Positions 59,410 through 64,000 of a stretch of DNA of 64,000 bases are shown here, piece by piece (positions within the stretch are counted from its first letter, which is position 1; each line of letters opens with the position of its first letter). The stretch lies in NCBI GenBank assembly GCA_964035575.1, contig OZ037841.1, forward strand, positions 558,001-622,000, written 5' to 3'. A program made the translations under genes and the position numbers. This DNA comes from Rhynchopus sp. YZ270_cl-10 (Eukaryota; Euglenozoa; Diplonemea; Diplonemida; Diplonemidae). A model generated the notes under the pieces. It did not search any database, was not told the DNA's origin, and saw only the letters and a list, made by a program, of their open reading frames with translations.

Positions 59410-62400
59410 AACCACCGTGGAAAACACTCTGCACAAGGTGTAGAGACGCAGATTGTCCTCAACCCTATGAACACGCTTTTCATACTTCGCACATTTCAGG
59501 CATAAATTTATTTTTTTTTTCGAGAACCCCCAGGGGGGGAATCTGTGGTCTATTTTATGATTTTTTTTTAGGGGGAAAAAAAAAATGAAAAAATTGACAA
59601 CGTGTGTGTCACCTTGAGTGATCTCCACGCATTTTTCTTTTCTTTTCCAGTCACATTAAACCACACGTATGTCCATCAAACACTAGGTTTATGGACAAAA
59701 AAAAATTGGGTAAAATAAACTAAGCTGCACAAAGCTTAGTTTATCTTACATAAAAACGTCATTCAACCCAGAAAAGAAAAGGGGGAAAAGACATCTTTTT
59801 TTTTTTGCAGACGGCACACATCTGAGAACAACCCGGCTATGTGTGGCAGAGATTAAAGAGACAAAAAAAAATTGAAACTCTCTGGTCTGACCCCAGTATA
59901 TAATGGATGCGAGTAATTTTGTTGGTTGAGAAAGAGGGGGGGGAGAAAAGAAAAAAAGAACGTTGAGAACAATGAGCGCTTCATAGCTCACGCCATTCTC
60001 AAAATCATCTTCACATTTTTTTTTTATATTTTGTTTGATATTTTTTTTTAGTGTAGCTGCCACAAAGACAGTCTTCACTGGCTTTTTTGATAATCTGAAA
60101 ACGGCCAACCCACCTTTTCGAAAAAAAAAAAAAAACAATGGTTTTTAAAAAATACTGTACTTCATCGCCCCCACACACACATAAGGGAGAGGGCTTGCCC
60201 TCTCCAATTACATACAATTGTCCACTGTGCTGGAGGAGACTGAGAAGTCAGCAGCACCACCGCCACAAGAAGTGACACTGAGGGCAGTAGTGCTTATGTT
60301 TTGGTTCCGAGCAGCAGCGAGCGCTGAAGACGCGACATCGGTACCTGCATCGTCGCAGGGTGTCGCAGCGACACCGACCCCACAGCAAGAGAGACACCTC
60401 CGCTGTGATGCCAATGCCGCCGCTGCCGACCGACTGGCCGACGACTGCGATGACTATTTGCATGGAGAAACTCCAGGATCGCATAAGAACTGTGCAAAGT
60501 GGGAAGCTCAACCTCACTAAAAACAACCAAGTTTTCAAAAAAAAAAAAAAAAAAAAAAGATGGTTTTCAAAAGCACCCCTCCATTTTTTTTGTGGAATTA
60601 CCGTTACAATTTGAGGTGCATTCTACAGTCGCCTGAGTAGTACCCACCTTTTGGTGGTCTAGGAATCTGTGGCCAATGCTTTGTACTAGAGAATTATATT
60701 ACAATACTGTTGTTTGAAGAAAGAAAAAAAAAAAAAGAAAAAAAAAAAAACGATAAAACCTACGCGCTTAGTCACCGTATACAATTAGCTGAAACACCCC
60801 ACAGTACCTACTCCTCTGTCGTGGGGGTTTTTTTTTTGTGTTGCGTCAACAATCGCCTAAGTACCTACCTTGGTTGGGGGTACCTAGACGGATGGTGGGG
60901 ATTTTTTCTCGTATCGAGCCGATCGAACCCTGGAGTGTTTTGCCACTGGGGGGGATGGAAAGGGAAAAAAAAACAAAGAGAAGTAACGCCTCACCGTTCG
61001 GCGGACGTAGGCACTGAAAAAAACAAAAACGAAAAAAAAAAAACACGAAAAACCTTCAAATCTTTACCACACCTTTGTGATAATAACAGAAAAAAAAAAA
61101 TGAATAATTAGCGTGATAGGCACAGCTTTTTCGAGCGTAAAATTAACTTTTTTTTTTTTCTCTGTTCGCGTTGCACTAAGGGAGAAGAAGGTCGCAAAAT
61201 GACCAGCAAACAAAAACACTAAAGACAAACGCAGGAACAGGCAACATTCCGCGGGGGGACTACCCAATAATTTAAAAAAAAATGCACAAAAAAAAAATGT
61301 CTTGAGAAGCATTTTGAAAGAGTACGACAACACTCTCCAGGAGGAACAACACGGCCGAAGTCTGCAGAAGGAGTGTCGGGTGAGTAGTGTATTACCCGCA
61401 ACACCACATATTTAATAGTTAGCGAACCAAACAGAGATATGAATAAAATGCAAATATAAAAAAAAAAAGGGAATAGTTATCGATGCAGGCTCCGACTGAC
61501 CCACGTACAATGCCAGCCATCCGGATGAAAGAGCAGTTGAAACGTGCCAAAACGCATCTCAGTAGAGCTCATGGTGAAAGCACCAAAAAAAAAAAAAAAG
61601 GAGATTTTTGAAGATGAACCCAAGCCTCATGCTCAGTCACCTAAAAAGGAGGAAGCTTTTTGATATTCTGTTTTTTTAGTGTAGCTGTCATTCAAACAGT
61701 CTTCACCTTTTATAGGGGGGGAATGTAGTGGCTAATAAGAAAAAGGGGGCGTGGGGGCGTGAATGGGTTTTTATGAAGTTTCTGATGTTTGCTTTGTGCT
61801 CTTTGTTTTGTTTTTTGTTTTGTCTTTTTTTTTGCAGGGTGTTTGAAGAAAACGAGTCGCAATATGGACAATGGACGGATCAGAATGAAAATCTTAGGCA
61901 CTCACCTTTGCTCCACGTGCCTCATGAGACAAGAAACGTCATGAAATACAAAGCCCTCTCGTGACAGTGTAACCAAATAAAGAACGTCAGGATGAACTTG
62001 AGAGAACTTTTTTTTTTCAGCAAACCCTGGTTGGGATATTTTTCAATGAAACTACATACTGAGTTCAAATACGAAAAGAATAGTGTATAGCAGACCACAC
62101 TAGGGTGGCTACACTAATACAACCAAGTTTTCAAAAAAAACAACTACAACAACTAAGAACGAGCTAGCATCAACTTGATGATTCGCACTATAACAAAAAA
62201 AAATTGTTTGACTATAAAAACTTGTAAGATGAATACAACTCCCTCACATATCACATCTTACAGACTAAATAAGGGGAGGAATTTAGCACGCACGGCACGC
62301 ACCTCCTTTCTCTTCCCCCCTTTTTTTTTGGTGTAAAAAAAAAAAAAAAGGGCTATCATTCTTTCTTGAGGAGTTGTGAAACAAGTTGCACCCAAAAGAA

Positions 62401-62641
62401 TAAGTTTCTCTCTCATCGAGTTATGTGAAACATATTCAAGGGAACAACAAACAACCAGAAAATCATGTGTGGAATGAAGGGAAAGACGTACTTTAAAAAA
62501 AAAAATGCACAATTCAAATACCGGAGCTGGTGTGCGACTGAAAGTCACAAAAAAAAATAAAATGGCATTTTTTGCCCAATCGCGCCTCCCTATATTTTGC
62601 AAGGTGAAAAAGAAAAGAAGAAAATTTTGCTTATCACTCAG
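59410..62641. other. Spacer with ORF island and repeats
   Basis: GC-rich island at 60200-60520 has open frames on both strands (60218-60520 plus, 60208-60414 minus). Neither is recognised, so its coding strand is undecided. D copy at 61480-61530, H1 at 61611-61643, P at 61936-61972, H2 at 62226-62260, and an S1 remnant near 60915-61015. Confidence 0.4.
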
Positions 62642-62697
62642 TGGTGCTCCGGGGGAGGTCGATATTGACAGGTAGCTGACCGATTTCGTAAGCACCA
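62642..62697. mobile_element. TGGTG-family miniature element, shortest
   Basis: Ends TGGTGCT and AGCACCA, 56 bp in all. The interior word GATATTGACAGGT is shared with the element at 5625-5756. Flanks CTCAG and CTAAA agree at 3 of 5 positions. Confidence 0.5.
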
Positions 62698-62851
62698 CTA
62701 AAAAAAAAAAAATTTACTCGACCCCACCTCGAGTATAATAGAAAAGCCTTCTGAACCGCCATTAAGGATCAGGTAATGGATGTCAGGGTATAAGATCGTA
62801 ACTGATACCTGAATCTCAAGAAAAAGAAATTTAAAAAAAAAATAATCAGAA

Positions 62852-63126
62852 ATGATGAAAACTTGTATTGAAGAAGATAAGTGGGCCTGTACACATCCGG
62901 TTGGAGATTACGAGGAGATAACGTCCAAGGCCTGCGAACCAACAACAGGTAAGGATGATCAGGTGTGCACGGTTGTGTTTGGGGTAAAACGGTACAATAT
63001 TTTTTTGTGCTTTTTTTGGTTTTGCTGTCCGACGAATTCCCTTTTTCTTTCTTTTCTTTCGCAGAGTTTAGTAAAAAAACATGCTCAAAAAAAAATAAAC
63101 AAAAAAGAAAGACAGCAGAAATATGA
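62852..63126 (+). CDS. Candidate two-exon small protein
   Basis: Exon 62852-62948 ends at a strong donor GTAAGG, and exon 63065-63126 follows a long pyrimidine tract and TTTCGCAG. Joined in phase, 52 residues: a Cys-containing first half (MMKTCIEEDKWACTHPVGDY, SKACEPTT) and a basic tail (KKTCSKKNKQKRK). I recognise no family. It would be the only spliced gene on plus and lacks homology support, so it may be chance. Confidence 0.3.
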
Positions 63127-64000
63127 GAGGGGGAAAAAAAAAGAAAGCTTTTTATAATATCAGCCTAAGCCTCACAGGGTAATCACCTTGAATAAATGGC
63201 AGCTGGTAATTTTACTTTTTTTTAGTAAATGGTTGGAATAGCGGAGTTGTCACCTGTGTTAGCAGCTCAACCTCTCTCTCGTGAAGCTTGCATAACAAAA
63301 GAGACTTTTTGAGGCCAAAGTGTAGCCTGTGTTTCGTCTCCTGCTCGCCCAAAAAAAGAGATAAAAATGAACGATTTTTTTTTTTTTTTTGAAAGAAAGA
63401 AAGATGGAGTTGTCCATGGACATCTCGTCTTTTGTATTTGTTGTGGGGTTTGGGAAGTGTAGGGCTACAGCTGCGTGCGTACAAGCGTACAAGCGTACAA
63501 GCGTGCCATGATGGGGAGGGAAAAGAAAAGAAAAAGTTTATGAGATGAACCTAAGCCTCTCGTGCTTAGTCACCTTGATCGGAATCAAAGTTTTTCGGAT
63601 GACGTTGTCAGCGGTCGGATGCCGGCCCCGGATGAAAGCACAAAGTGCCCTACAGCCAGCAATAAAAATGAAAGATGAAATGGGTTTGTCATGTCTGTCA
63701 TTCACTTCTTTTTTTTTGTTCAAAAAAAAAAGGGAGAGAAAAGAACAATGCAACATCCTGGACAAAGAGGGAAATTCGGACTATCGTGATTTATTTTATT
63801 TTTTGCTCACACGATTTTGGGTCGCTTCGAAAGGAGAATTGGTCGGAAAGATGAACCTAAGCTCGCTTAGTCACCTCAGAACAATGTCAATATAAAAAAT
63901 ATTGTGTGGGAGATGAATGTGACTCTTGTGCACACACATCTTGAAAAATAAACAAGAAAACAAAACAAAAAAAAAATAAACAAACAGCAAGCAAAAGGGA
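63127..64000. other. Repeat-rich end of window
   Basis: H1 copies at 63542-63575 and 63848-63877 and an H2 copy at 63911-63942, all on plus, and a weaker H1 near 63160-63189. Low-complexity A runs follow. No gene recognised. Confidence 0.6.

Overview
This window looks like nuclear DNA of a free-living, intron-bearing unicellular eukaryote. The host genes are GC-rich islands, either intronless or split by introns of about 180-1350 bp with GTATGT/GTGTGT-type donors and CAG acceptors. They sit in AT-rich, homopolymer-rich DNA full of short repeats. The products (cold-shock proteins, an ADF/cofilin-domain protein, a FYVE protein, a TLDc protein, a Kish/TMEM167 homologue, an ER GH47 mannosidase and surface proteins) are eukaryotic. 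An excavate or metamonad-like protist is possible, but that placement is a guess. One 5' piece of 18S rRNA is present and would be the best taxonomic handle.

Layout. 1-15.0 kb: repeats and small inverted-repeat elements, no convincing gene. 15.0-15.6 kb: FYVE-domain protein (-). 15.9-17.0 kb: 5' part of a piggyBac transposon (+), followed by two small elements. 19.2-24.4 kb: five-exon gene (-) for a 1251-aa coiled-coil protein with 63 consecutive glutamines. 25.1-28.4 kb: three cold-shock-domain genes (-), two of them recent duplicates separated by an 18S rRNA fragment. 29.1-29.5 kb: a two-exon Kish homologue (-). 31.0-32.6 kb: three-exon ADF-H protein (-). 33.4-35.8 kb: a secreted protein (-). 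38.3-40.2 kb: a type I membrane protein with RCC1-like repeats (-). 42.2-43.8 kb: a surface protein with an internal duplication and a one-base frameshift (-). 44.6-45.7 kb: a tandem repeat. 46.2-47.6 kb: a piggyBac-type non-autonomous element. 48.1-49.6 kb: TLDc protein (-). 50.3-55.65 kb: five-exon ER mannosidase gene (-) with an apparent MRH domain joined to GH47, and a Mutator-like element in its first intron. 56.0-64.0 kb: a heptamer array and repeats, with one weak two-exon candidate on +.

Three patterns run through the window. First, all confident host genes lie on the minus strand. Second, several dispersed short repeat families, above all a roughly 35-bp hairpin present in tens of copies, lie almost always in one orientation and often within about 100 nt of a splice site. 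Third, many small elements share one architecture: short terminal inverted repeats around an interior of degenerate tandem words of about 7-13 nt. Six of them share TGGTG termini, two with perfect 5-bp target duplications and two with 5-bp duplications offset by one base. Their interiors mostly do not resemble each other, apart from two shared words.

The genes do not form one pathway. Several concern the secretory system: the MRH-GH47 mannosidase, Kish, the membrane and secreted proteins, and the FYVE protein.
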